A stretch of 64,000 bases of DNA from Bisporella sp. PMI_857 (taxonomy: Eukaryota; Ascomycota; Leotiomycetes; Helotiales; Helotiaceae). This document shows, piece by piece, positions 34,308 to 45,971 of this stretch (position 1 is the stretch's first letter; each line of letters opens with the position of its first letter). Position numbers and translations under genes: made by a program. The DNA lies in assembly GCA_021307315.1 (NCBI GenBank), contig JAJSPD010000014.1, forward strand, positions 310,001 to 374,000. The letters are read 5' to 3'. Below the pieces are notes generated by a model. The model searched no databases. It worked only from the letters and a program-made list of their open reading frames with translations, and had not been told where the DNA came from.

Positions 34308-37030
34308 ATGGAGACTACGCTGCCTCTACCCTTTCTCCCAAGCGTTGATCTTGATAAAGGAGCTGCGGAATCGAAAGAAGGCCTTACGAGAGAACAATTG
34401 GCATATCTAGGAAGTGTTTACTTCAAAGCTGCACCAGAAAATGTCGATATACTTCTCGAATTCCTGCAGAGTCATGTTTCAGTTGAGGCATATGTCGATG
34501 TTACATCAATTGGGTCTACAGATGATATTGTAACGATTTTGGATGCTGGGGCCCGCAAGATTTTTGTCAATCAGACACAACTGGTGGCATTGAAAGTCTA
34601 CGGTGATCGTGTTGTTTCTACATATCAAAGCACTGCGTCTGCTGATACTTCATACTCCAATGGAGTCATTCTCGACGCTGGAGCAGATGCGAAACAAGTT
34701 CTCGAGCAGCTGAAGGCGAGCAAAATATCTCCAATCCTCTTGAAATCTACAGCATCTAGCCTCAAATCACTCGTTACCCTGGCCCAGGAGTTCGCTGCCA
34801 TTCCAATAATACCTGCTACGCGACTGTCGATAGATAATGCCACAGATGAGCAAATATCTGTACCGGCAGTCATAGCGGGATCCTGGGTTTCGGACAGACC
34901 GGATAAACTTATACCTACCGTGGTCACAGATGAGAGAGGAGTTTCGCTGGGACTGGTATATAGTAGTCAGGAAAGTCTTAGAGAGTCGCTGAAAACTGGT
35001 ACCGGTGTATATCAGAGTCGAAAACGTGGATTATGGTATAAAGGAGCTACGTCCGGCGATACTCAGGAGCTTGTGAGAGTCTCATTAGATTGCGATCAAG
35101 ATTGTCTGAAGTTTGTTGTTCGGCAAAAGGGTCGTGGTAAGCTTGCCCTGAACTTCTTGGGTTGTGATAATGTCTGACGTATAAAAGGCTTCTGTCACCT
35201 ACCACAATCAACATGTTTTGGCGAACACAGAGGAATTTCAAAGTTGGAGGAGACATTGGTGTCGAGAAAGGCGTCTGCGCCTGAAGGATCATACACCGCG
35301 AGATTATTCTCTGACGAGAAGCTTTTGAGGGCGAAGATAATGGAAGAGGCTGAGGAGTTATGCGAAGCTAAAACAAAAGACGAAGTTGCGTTCGAGGCTG
35401 CGGATTTGATTTATTTTGCATTGACGAAAGCAATTAGTGCTGGTGTTAGCCTTGCAGATATCGAACAAAATCTTGATGCAAAGAGTGTCAAGGTCAAGAG
35501 GCGGAAAGGCGATGCAAAAGGTCAATGGGCCACTAAGGAAGGTATTGCAAACGGATCCGGTAATGGCACCACAACTGAAGCCAAGGAAACAGTGAAAGAA
35601 GCCGCTTCTGTGGCAAATGCAGCGGGTAACAAAACTGGATTTGAAGATGGCCGCATCACCATGAAGAGATATAATGCGACGAATACATCAGCGAAAGATC
35701 TCTTGGACGTTCTACAGCGACCTTCGCAGAAGTCCACAGATGTGATTATGGGTATTGTCAATCCTATCATCAAAGATGTGCGAACTGGTGGTGACAAAGC
35801 CCTCCTCGGATACACGCACAAATTCGAAAAAGCCACATCCCTCACTTCGCCTGTTCTCAAAGCCCCCTTCCCACAATCACTCATGAACTTGCCCCAGGAG
35901 ACTATTGATGCTATTGATGTCTCATATGAAAATATATGGAAGTTCCACGCAGCACAAAAGGAAGAAAAGCCGTTGCAGGTAGAGACGATGCCTGGTATTG
36001 TATGCAGCAGATTTTCTCGACCGATCGAGCGTGTGGGTTTATATGTTCCAGGAGGCACAGCTGTCTTACCCAGTACTGCTCTAATGCTTGGAGTTCCAGC
36101 CAAGGTTGCCGGGTGTAAAAAGATCGTAATTGCCTCGCCACCTCGAGCAGATGGAAGTATCACCCCTGAGATTGTATACGTTGCCCACAAAGTTGGAGCA
36201 GAGAGTATCGTGCTTGCGGGTGGTGCTCAAGCTGTTGCGGCTATGGCCTATGGTACGGAAAGTGTTACCAAAGTGGACAAGATTCTTGGACCTGGAAATC
36301 AATTTGTCACGGCTGCCAAGATGTACGTCAGCAACGACACCAATGCGGGCGTAAGTATTGATATGCCCGCTGGACCGTCAGAAGTCTTGGTAATTGCGGA
36401 CAAAGATGCCAACCCTGCATTTGTGGCATCAGATTTGCTGTCGCAAGCTGAACATGGCGTTGACAGTCAAGTGATTTTGATCGCCATTGACCTTTCTGAG
36501 AGAGAGCTCACTGCCATTGAGGATGAGCTCCACAATCAAGCAATGGCGCTTCCTAGAGTGGATATAGTTCGAGGAGCGATAGAACATTCTGTCACTCTAG
36601 TTGTCAGAGATATTGAAGAAGCTTTCAGATTGAGCAATGAATACGCACCAGAGCATTTGATTTTACAGATTAAGGATGCGGCAAGTGCCGTCGGCCTTGT
36701 CGAAAACGCCGGTAGCGTATTTATTGGAGAATGGACTCCAGAAAGTGTCGGTGATTACTCTGCTGGAGTCAACCACTCGCTACGTAGGTATCCTTCGTCC
36801 CTCCTTCGGCTCAGAACTAACGCTTTCCAGCAACTTACGGATATGCCAAACAATACTCTGGCGTAAATCTGGCTTCATATTTGAAGCATATCACAAGCTC
36901 AAACCTAACAGTGCAGGGTCTAAGGAATGTTGGCGTGGCAGTAATGCAATTGGCGAAAGTTGAAGAATTAGAAGCTCATAGAAGAGCTGTGGATATACGA
37001 CTAAAGTATATTGATGAGAACAAATTATGA
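34308..37030 (+). CDS. HIS4: Trifunctional histidine biosynthesis protein HIS4
   Basis: Carries phosphoribosyl-AMP cyclohydrolase, phosphoribosyl-ATP pyrophosphatase and histidinol dehydrogenase, covering steps 2, 3, 9 and 10 of histidine synthesis. Exons 34308-35136, 35188-36783 and 36831-37030 give 874 residues. The cyclohydrolase part ends with the spliced RGFCHLPQSTCFGEH. The pyrophosphatase part has SYTARLFSDEKLLRAKIMEE. The dehydrogenase starts near residue 431 and has VGLYVPGGTAVLPSTALMLG, KILGPGNQFVTAAKMYVS, LLSQAEHGVDSQV and NEYAPEHL. The second splice makes HSLPTYGYAKQYSGV. An in-frame ATG at 34212 would add 32 residues; I prefer METTLPLPFLPS at 34308, which matches other fungal starts. 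Exon joins are in phase. Confidence 0.95.
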
Positions 37031-39966
37031 TAGAATGTATATCTATCATTGGTGGTGTTGTAGCGCCGTATAAACAGCACCAAATATAGCGTGGCTGATA
37101 CACAGTGAGCATATTCCTAATATATCATAATGTGAGCCTTACACAGGCAAGCCGGTGTATCTGAACCTCCGGCAGCCGTACTGCAGCCAGTTCTCTTTTT
37201 CATGCATCAGGCTGCCGGTATTATATTAGACTTAACGCACAGCTCAACGTATTAAGCTCCGCGCTTACAAAGCCTTAGCCTTGGCTCTTGGAGAAGAGGG
37301 TATTAGCAATTTTGTCCTCAATTCCAATTCAGGAACATGCTCCGCAAGCGCAAGCCGTTTTCTATTATTAGGAAGTATTAAGATCAACGTTTGAATCAAA
37401 TATTTGATCAACTCACATCTCATGCTATCTCTCGACACTACAATGCACGTTGTTAGCACTATGTAAAACACCAAAGCAAAATTGAGCAACTAACTGCAGC
37501 CGGTCCGCATTCGTCCTGCGTTAGACCCGATTAGCTATCTAGATTTACATAAGAACAGCGCCTCAGATTAAGTAAGCTAACCTCCCGGCCTCTCTAGCCT
37601 CTCTATGGAGCCAAAAAAAAAAAGTCAGTTAGTAGGAGCGGAACAAGTTTTGTTTCTAGACTAACAGGAAAGCCATTCCTTTTCATCCTGAAATTTGAAC
37701 GCCAATATCAGTCAAGCCAAGCATGACTATAATGATTGATATGACTTACAGCTCCCTATTTTCACGCTCACTCAAGTCTATATTAGCAGTGTCACTTTAA
37801 GTAGCAAAAAGAATACAGACAGTTCCTTCAGTCGGTTAAATACGCTACTCAAAGATAGACTTAATAAAGACTATAATTTTAGGTTGACTGCATGACTAAC
37901 AGGTGCGTTTCCGGCACGAACATGCCCGCCCTTTTGAACATTCATATCAATACAATGCTCAAATACTTGGCTGCAAGATTACATACTCTTAGAGTTGGGG
38001 CATGAGGCCTATGTCGATAGACTATTAGCGATCGAATGAGTTGCTACTTTTCCCCACACAACTAATATTACAACCACAATTCAACTCATAGCTAAAAATT
38101 AGAAGAACATAGACGTGCCTCTAGCACCCGCCGCCTCTTGGCCGATAGGATTTTCTTCTACCAATTAGCAATGATTCCTCCAAATATACTTTTAATAAAG
38201 AGGATTCCAAGAAACCGCATTAGGCAAGAAGTTCAGTCACAATTGGTGTTACATATGTTGCGGCATTTTGCTGCTTGAAGAATTCAAAAAGGGGGGGAAG
38301 GAAGGGGAAAAAAGAAAGAATAGGAATACAGCCATGTTGAATCCTAGTCTTAGGTTCGTTCTTGCCATATTATGTTTGTGCACAAGCATGGACCGGAAAG
38401 TTGGAAGACTCCAGATATTATTGTAGCAAGAGCGATGACCAAGGCCTCAGAATTATATATCTTACCTATATTAATAGAGCGCGTTCTTCCTCTAGCCATT
38501 CCCTGATAAGAATTATTCTTTAGGAAGAGCAAGTCCAGAACTAGATGACTATTCTTATAAGCCTACTAATTTTCTCGCTTGTCTGGCAGGTTGCGTATAC
38601 CATTGAAAACATTCTCCTTCACTATAGCGTAAAATTGATCTAGAACATTTAAAAAAATGTAAAAACAAAACACTTTCCGCTTGTAAGTACACCTACGCTT
38701 ATGTTTCCCTGCTATCGGTGAATAGGGGGGAGAGTACCAAATTGAGTTTTCTTCAAGAAGACGTTTAATACCATCTCGACTCGGCTCAGTACGCTCTGTT
38801 TGTTTATTTTTTATTTTTTATAATTTTATTTTTTAAATTTTTGTTTGGGGGGCAATCTCGGTCTCAGTAGGCGGGACGCTGGCGGAATAGCAGACTGCCG
38901 GTTAAATTGATACAACGCTGCACAATGCCGAAGTCTACCGTGACTGTGCCTTGTGCTGACAGAGTGGATTATAGCTTACGTCTCAAACCAACTTAGCCTC
39001 ACCTCTATTCGCTATCGCACCCAGTCGCGACGATAAGCTTACGTCTTAAACCAACTTATCCTCACCTCTACTCGCGAATCTACCGAGATTGACCAAAAAA
39101 ATACTCTCCGAGTCGTACCATTTATTCGTCGATAATGCATCAATAAGGTAGCAATCATGCCTTGTTGATTATTAAGGAGGCTGCCTATGCCTAGGTATAT
39201 GGCGTCACTTGATGATTGGAGCTCGTATATCGAACGTTTGACAGCTAGGTACCAAGTATTTAATAGCAACCAAGCTCAATCCATGGATGTTGACTAGAAT
39301 GCGATTAAAAATAACTTATCAAAACCTCGGGCATTTCTCCACCAGCCTATCATTTCGAATTACAGCTGATTATTATTATTACTATTATTTCTTCAAACAT
39401 TTTTTACTAGTCAAAAACTATACAAAACAATAACAAAAACAAAAATCTTTTAATTTTACGAATTTAACCGATTTTAACTTAGCTTTAACTTTGCAAATAC
39501 TTGAAAAAAAAAATTACAGGAGGTTTGTAGAATGCACCACATACAAGTGTTGAGTTATCGCATCCTTAAATTACAGTTGATCCAAAGCTTTTTGAACGTG
39601 ATTAAAACGCATCTTTAAATCTGGATGTTGACATGCAGTTCTGCAAGTCGATAAGCTTAAAACTTCCTACCGCGTTTTCCTCCCGGCCCCTCGATTGCAA
39701 CCTTGGGAGTCGAGGCGAAAACCCTCAGTCATCTTATACAGCATCAGGCGTATCAGGAGAGTCGGGCTCCCATATATACCAACAGTTGCATGTTTCACAA
39801 AGAATGAAAAAAGGAAGGTTACACACGGATCTAGTGACCCCCTGATTCTCATTAAGCGATGTTCATTCAGCCTAAAACACATAACCAACTCTAGTCTTTG
39901 CCCCCGTACTTTCAGCGCCTCTTTCATCATACGCTTGCGCCTTGCCAGAAAAAAAAAATAGCAAAC
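37031..39966. other. 2.9 kb gene-free AT-rich stretch
   Basis: No coding frame over about 75 codons and none with recognisable content. It holds a 9-bp hairpin arm pair (37169-37177 and 37210-37218, ccggcagcc and ggctgccgg), a G/A-rich tract near 38285-38315, a T/A-rich tract near 38805-38845 and a short direct repeat at 38973-39075. It may be old repeat DNA, but I could not assign a family. Confidence 0.5.
38973..39075 (+). repeat. Two 40-bp near-identical direct repeats
   Basis: A 40-bp unit starting agcttacgtct occurs at 38973-39012 and again at 39036-39075, offset by 63 bp, with three mismatches (c/t, g/t, t/c). It is a local tandem duplication with no coding content. Confidence 0.7.
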
Positions 39967-41710
39967 ATGTCAGGCCTAGCTCAGACAGAAGGTCTTCCCA
40001 CATCTGAAATGTCAGAGCAACAGCCCACACAAACTTTAGAAGGGGAATCAAAGGTTGAAATGAGCGACAATGTCGAAGCCAAGGAGCCAGATACCTTTCG
40101 GCACTCGTGGGACGTTATGGGGGTGTTTATCGCCTTACTACTGCTGTCGCTTATGTCTTCTATCGACGGGACTATTGTGACGACATCCCTTCCCACGATT
40201 ACCCGAGAAATTGGCGGAGGCGCGGAATATATCTGTAAGTCATTACGCCCTTGTTGAGCTCATAGGATATCGTTAATGTTCGATGCTTTAGGGGTCATCA
40301 ATGGATTCTTGCTTGCGTCCACAGCAACACAACCACTTTTCGCCCAGGTGTCAAACATCTTTGGTCGTCGAAACCCTATACTTTTTGCTCTGTTCCTTTT
40401 CGCTTTAGGAAGCGGCATCGCGGGTGGTGCACGGAATCCAGCAACGTTGATATCCGGACGTACACTCCAAGGCTTAGGAACGAGTGGCTTGTATGTTCTG
40501 GCCGATATTATTCTCTGCGATGTCATTCCCCCGCGATATCGAGGCCCTTATCTGAGTAGTGTGCTCTCGATGGCCGCCATCGGCTCGACGGTTGGTCCCA
40601 TTATTGGAGGTGCGCTGGCCCAGAAAGACTGGCGATGGGTCTTTTGGATCAATCTTCCCGTATCCGCTCTTGGGCTTGTAATTATCCTGCTCTGCCTCAG
40701 GATTAAATACCCAGCGACTCCAAACTGGAAACATGCGCTGGCGAAGGTTGACTTCACAGGCAATGGCATCTTCATCCCAAGTATAATTGCAATACTACTC
40801 GGCCTTGTGATGGGTGGTTCCCAGTTCCCTTGGGGATCGTGGAATATTATTGTTCCTTTGGTTCTCGGCTGCTTGGGATGGACAGCATTCCACCTTTACG
40901 AGTCTTCACCCCGGTTGTGTAAACAGCCAACGATGCCACCCAGGCTGTTTAAACATCGCACATCTGCCGTCAGCTTCGTTCTCATCTTCCTCGGCTCCAT
41001 TATCCTAACGGCTACTAATTATTTCCTTCCTATATACTTTCAAGCCGTCAAGGAAGTGTCACCTCTCAATTCCGGCGTTTATTATCTCCCTTTCGCGCTA
41101 GCTATCATCCCATTTGGTGGCCTTGGGGCCGCATTTATATCCAAGACAGGCCAATACATACCACTACATGGGATCGGATTTGCATTAAGTGCTATCGGAA
41201 CGGGAACTTTGTCCACCTTGAATGCCTCGTCTAGCCTCGGGGCCTGGATTGGCTTTCAGATTATTGCGTCAGGCGGTTCGGGTCTTGTTTTTACATCTAC
41301 CTTGATCTCGACACTTGCGCCGTTGCCAGAGGAAGACGTCGCTGTTGCTACCGGGACGTACTCGTTCGTGCGCTCTTTCGGCTTTGTATGGGGATTGACC
41401 ATCTCTTCGGTAGTTTTTAACAGTCAAATCGACAGGTATTTACGGATTGTGGATGATGAGTCTGCGCAGCTTGATGGCCAATGGACAGGCATATGCATAT
41501 GCGAACAGAGGCACGTTTAATGCACTATCTACTACCACTAAATCTCAGGTCATCGAAGTTTATGTCAAGGCACTACGAGTGATCTGGATAATAGTCGCTG
41601 CTTTCTCTTGCTTTGGGTTCCTCTGCGTCTTTGCAGAGAAGCACGTGGAGTTGCGGAAAGAGAAAGTAAACGAATTTGGGTTGGCGGAGAAGAAGTCCAA
41701 AGACCGTTGA
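39967..41710 (+). CDS. DHA2-type 14-TM MFS efflux pump with a probable frameshift
   Basis: A major facilitator superfamily drug or toxin exporter in the plasma membrane. Exon 1 is 39967-40234, the intron is 57 bp, and exon 2 starts at 40292. The splice makes EYIWVINGFLLASTATQPLF. Family motifs are SSIDGTIVTTSLPTITREI (TM1), NIFGRRNPILFALFLF, LISGRTLQGLG and antiporter motif C GSTVGPIIGGAL. After RYLRIVDD, near base 41458, the frame must move by one base to reach the natural C-terminus (SLRSLMANGQAYAYAN, then KALRVIWIIVAAF and EKHVELRKE). As written, the first frame stops at 41520. A 40-bp intron (41449-41488, GTGGAT to ACAG) would also fit the phase but deletes conserved sequence. It is either a pseudogene or a base error. 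Confidence 0.82.
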
Positions 41711-42159
41711 CCAAGAGGATGAAAGGTCAATATAATAGTTCGAGAATAATCATAATTGTGTGGTGGCTTCACTGGGTACGGTTGGATGGCAATGGAAAGT
41801 CCTATGAAGTTTACATGGCAAGGGTATGGAGTATTGCATAAATTGTGTGGGGTGAATATATCCGTAAGGCTGAACATTCTGTCCCTCACGTAAGACGCCA
41901 AGTCTGATATCCCCTCCCCCCCCACACACTAATAACGCCGCTTCCGTTACTCACATAAAACGCTGCCGTACACCTCCCCACTCCAAACGCGCCATTCACC
42001 TGCAGTCATCCACTTTTGTCATCCACCTGTGCCATCCATCCTCAACACCATCGCCGTCCCTGATACCAATCAGGCAGATATCTAGTTATTGCTGCACAGT
42101 AGGAGCAAGCACCACGTTTGGAAGTTTTTTTTTTTTTAAAAAAAAAAGATAAAAACCGT
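41711..42159. other. Intergenic region with a T/A homopolymer palindrome
   Basis: About 450 bp between convergent genes. A T-run directly followed by an A-run lies at about 42126-42148. No gene is recognisable. Confidence 0.5.
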
Positions 42160-42558
42160 TTAGAGAGAAGAGCTCGCCGTCATGCCCGCAAGCCCCCAAC
42201 CAGCGATGCAAAGCACACTCAGGAGACGCACAGGGGCCACACTCTTATTGCTGTGGTACCATATCGTAAGCACATGAGCAATACCGCAATATCCTCCCAT
42301 AACTGCCATCGTGGTGTCGACCCCAGTAAGATTACCCTGGAGGTAAAGTGCGAATACCAAGAGACCCAAAGTGCTAGTTCGCATGGTGTGGCCGTAATAG
42401 ACGACCTGAGCTTCGCGCGATCGCGCAATCTCTTTGGTCATGCCCCAGGTGAGGAGGGCTGCTTGAGGTTTGAGGAGACCGTGGATGAGTCCGCCGAAGA
42501 ACATAGGTGTTGCTGAGAGCAGAGCTGGGATGTGGCGCCATGAGGAGTTGTCGAGCAT
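42160..42558 (-). CDS. Small integral membrane protein, DUF4267-like
   Basis: A 132-residue protein from the ATG at 42558 with about four hydrophobic segments: HIPALLSATPMFFGGLIHG, TSTLGLLVFALYLQG, VMGGYCGIAHVLTIWY and LLSVLCIAGWGLAGM. The size, the N-terminal LKPQAALLTWGM element and the segment layout resemble fungal DUF4267 proteins. Their function is unknown, though they often lie in accessory or secondary-metabolite loci. An alternative start in an upstream frame (42438-42701) is not needed. It stands among decayed genes but is itself open. Confidence 0.6.
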   Translation of the reverse strand: MLDNSSWRHIPALLSATPMFFGGLIHGLLKPQAALLTWGMTKEIARSREAQVVYYGHTMRTSTLGLLVFALYLQGNLTGVDTTMAVMGGYCGIAHVLTIWYHSNKSVAPVRLLSVLCIAGWGLAGMTASSSL

Positions 42559-42742
42559 GATGATGTTGGTGTTTTCACATACTTGTATACCCGATACGCC
42601 TGATCGCTTTCACTTTTTCTGCCGCGGCCTATAGGAAATGCGGATTCTGTTGACATCTTGGTATTCACTACACGGACATTGCGCCTGTGCCATTGTCCCA
42701 ATTGTGAAACACACCTTTCATACAGATAATCATTAACAGAAA

Positions 42743-42970
42743 ATGCTGGCGGATGCTTATGTCGTTCCTTATTTCCCAGATGAGGTGCAGTATGTTCTCA
42801 CTCCCGGCGGTAACCACTACATTGGCTTCGTCAGCGAGTCGAAGTACCCGCACTTCAGAGGAAACTTACTCTTTTCGCGTTGAAGCTAAAATACTTCGTC
42901 GGCTCGGCAAGCACCCTCGCATTATCGAACTCAAGGGAGAGCACGACGATGGATTGCTTCCCTCCCAAGT
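42743..42970 (+). pseudogene. Protein-kinase N-lobe fragment, frameshifted
   Basis: The first frame from 42743 reads LTPGGNHYIGFVSESKYPHF and stops at 42881. An overlapping second frame continues the same domain: FRVEAKILRRLGKHPRIIEL, then KGEHDDGLL. This is the glycine-loop to alpha-C region of fungal accessory kinases, where a line such as EARIL-LG-HPRI is typical. The catalytic HRD and DFG motifs are missing. I read it as a truncated, frameshifted relic. Confidence 0.5.
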
Positions 42971-43975
42971 CCAGAAGATAATTTGCGGTGTCCTTCGAAG
43001 CATTTCACCCAGAATTCCTCGACTCTCAATATAGCTTCTCCTTTCTCGCTTCTCACCCTTGGTGCAATCGTTTTTGTTCGGTCACATCCAAGCCGCTCAT
43101 CACTGGGTCTTCTTTAGAATGCGTGATAGTTTCTTTTGGAAACAACTTATTGATGACAAGAAAGTATTAAAGCCACGTGCATATGTCGGCTTCAGTTGCG
43201 TTTCATGCGAAACGAACGAGCCATTTGTGACCGTGATGGGATAGACGTACCTAGATAATGTGATAATAGTCGATCTATTGATAGAAGGCTCTGTTCCAGT
43301 AGTAGTCTGAAAACCCTGTAGTTGCAGAGCCTGCTAGAACTACCACGGCACTGATGAGAGCTGAATGCTGTGCCGCGTTGACAGTGAGGGCAAGCCTTGT
43401 AAGCTGTGGCGACGGCCTTCGCCTTTAAAGCGGAGAAATTTATAGTCAACGCCCAGACACACCAGCCGGTGAGTCAAGGCTGTGGGTACGTTTCAAGGTA
43501 ACGGGAGGTAGTAGGGAAAAGAAAGCCATAAGTCGCAATGTAGCAGCCTCCTTAATCTCTGCCGTATACGGTGCTTGAGGCACAGAAGCGGAAGTTTCGA
43601 AACTAGCAGCAAGATTCGCGGATTCTGCGCAGAACTCGAAAAGCTCAGGTTTCGCTATTGCGTGCATAAAATAGCTGAAGAAAGCCGTGAAAGCAGACGC
43701 ATCAAGCCGGAAGTGCGAGGAGCTTAAAATAATCGGCGATTTATTAACCTACTATCGGTTCGTATTCGATTCTCAAATATATCACTGCCTATATGCCAGT
43801 CTATGTGATAGCGGTTTGGTGCGGAATTGGAAAGTATTAATTGCTTTTTTTGTATAGCGTTTAACGGTGGGGGAGGGATGTGTATTCCAAAAGATCACAA
43901 AGAAAACAGCACCAGGAAAACATAATCCAGCAATAGTCTTCCACTATAATATTTGTACCAGTCTTGGCCCTAGCA
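42971..43975. other. About 1 kb without a recognisable gene
   Basis: Only short ORFs on both strands. A 73-codon minus-strand ORF from the ATG at 43667 has no family I recognise. It is probably the degraded remainder of accessory genes. Confidence 0.4.
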
Positions 43976-44870
43976 TTAAACTCTTTTCTTTAGTAGAATA
44001 GTGTTATTAGGATCTGTCATAACCCCTGAATTCATCTCAACGCTGGCTGGCCTCGCCTCGCCGTCAGGAAGCTTTGCGTCGTACTTCATGATCAGATGTA
44101 TAGGGACCAACTTAACCTTATATGCTGCAAAGAACCTCCCTGGGCCGGCATGCTTCCCATGCCCGAAATCCAACGAGTCAATACCCGCGGTGACAAACTG
44201 GTGTTTGTTGTCAGCCCCAGGCTCAGCACGCAGTCTTTTGAATCCAAAGGCACTAAAAACTTCCGGTCGATGCCAAATGTCAGGATCTTGCGCGATAGCA
44301 CCGGTTGGTGCTCCTATGTAGTTGCCTTTTGGAATAGTTTCCGCTAGAGAGAGTCAGGCCAGACATCACTCTTTTCTCAAATGTCAAGAGCCCCAGAGGG
44401 TTTGCCCTTTGGGATTCTTCCATGAAAATTGTTGAGTCTGCGAAACTTGGACATGCTGGCGTTAGTAACGGTTCTAGTAGGCTTTGCTGCGATAAATGCG
44501 GTCACTTCCTCTCGCAAGGGGTCGATGTACTCCGGGTGGGCAGCAAGGCCAAATAGGACGTGGCTAAGCTGCATATTGGTTGTATCGATAGCTGCAGCGC
44601 TGGCGATAAGTTGGTTATGGGCCTGGTAGTCGATGTCGCCGACCAGATTTGGGGGAAAGTTGTTTATCTTCTAGGTTAGCATGTCTTGTACCTGGCTCGT
44701 CTTGTTGACATTGGCTGTAAGCCGTTGCTCGATAACTGGACCAATTAGGCATTTCGTGGCTCTGAGTTTAGCTTCGGAGCGTTTGGGTCTTGGGATCCAA
44801 AGGAATGCGGGATAGGCACGGAGAGTTTCTCCGCATATTATAATATCAACGCGAGGCAAATCGAAAGGAA
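43976..44870 (-). pseudogene. Cytochrome P450 pseudogene
   Basis: The C-terminal two thirds of a fungal cytochrome P450 on the minus strand. It begins abruptly near 44870 next to very AT-rich DNA. In order: AYPAFLWIPRPKRSEAK, LIGPVIEQRL, then QDMLT followed by an in-frame TAG where Trp is expected. Next come FPPNLVGDIDYQAHNQ, the I-helix IASAAAIDTTNMQ and FGLAAHPEYIDPLREE. A K-helix region follows that appears shortened. After a frame change come IPKGNYIGAPTGAIAQ, FGFKRLRAEPGADNKH and the heme loop FGHGKHAGPGRFFAA. The invariant heme-ligand Cys of that loop is Gly here. A stop, a frame change and a lost ligand together make it non-functional. Confidence 0.8.
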
Positions 44871-45104
44871 CCCAGTATTATATAATAGGTAAATATATAA
44901 AATTTATGAAATGAAAATTTTTGTGTTAAAATGTTTTAATTATTTATATACCAGTTATTGTAACGTTTTTGTTTTTACAGAATACCCTTTATTTAGTTTA
45001 TTTTATATTTTTGTACTAATTAACAAGACCCAAGCCTATTGTCACGATCACGATCCTATGAGCCTGATGGGGCGTAGTATAGGTGCTTCAATACGAGAAT
45101 ACTA

Positions 45105-45300
45105 AACTAAGGAGGAAAGGTGTAGCTGTTGCTGTGGCATCCCTAACATAAAGACCATGACCACGTGACCGCCATAGGCGAGCTGGTAAGCGAACCAATG
45201 GGCGTCTGGTGCGATATTGAGGACCGTGACACCTATTACAAAGCCGAAAGCTACACAGACGGTTACATATAGCTAAAAAGCGATTTTAAACCTTGGCAAC
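45105..45300 (-). pseudogene. Possible MFS transporter fragment
   Basis: A minus-strand frame reads YVTVCVAFGFVIGVTV, then HWFAYQLAYGG and LGMPQQQLHLSSLV, which resembles the TM region W-YQ-G-GLGMQQP of fungal DHA pumps. It is short, has stops on both sides and lies in AT-rich DNA. This is a weak call made by eye. Confidence 0.35.
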
Positions 45301-45971
45301 ATAGAAAATTTGCTACTAAAAACTAGAAAAAAGCACATAAAACACGCAATTCAAATGTGGATTTTGAGTGTTTTACGTTATTATGTGAATCCTCAGGAAA
45401 AAGTTGCCGTCTTTTACGTGATGCACTAGCTTACGCTAATGGATTAATTAGCTTATATGCAACCCGTTCTCTCTGTGCTATTTTGCTACAGTACACTCAG
45501 CTTCGGATATCCACTACCATCAAAGGAGCGAACAGCAAGGTTTCAACCTCAGCTACATAGAAGCGAACTAATTCAAAGATGCTGAATTAAGAGGAAACAA
45601 AATCTTGACTGAGGAATTGGCACTTTGTGGCCTCAATCATGACGTTGGTGACATGTTATTGCAGCATGTTCTCGAATGTTATAAATAGAGACATAGTATC
45701 TTTAGAAGTTAATCCCTTGTTGGACAATATCTTTTATATGGCGTTCAGGCGGTGAATCGATTTTGCGTAGAATGATTTCTTAGATTAGGGAATACACTTG
45801 ATGTGTGTTAAGAACTGAAAGTGCAAGATGTGAGACTGGCAGATGGTGTCTTTCTTAGGCTGCGTCTTGATGGCTTACACTTGATCGAGCAGTTTGTATT
45901 ACAATATTCAGGTTGGCAAAGACTTTTACCAGATCCCAGATTTCTATATACAGAGCCTTGATTCTAGCGGC
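45301..45971. other. AT-rich intergenic region
   Basis: About 670 bp between the decayed genes and the 3' end of the C2H2 regulator. No supported feature. Confidence 0.45.

Noticed and set aside
39039..39269. 76-codon minus-strand ORF in the gene-free block
   Set aside because: Part of it looks transposon-like (LLMHYRRINGTT), but I could not match it to any family with confidence.
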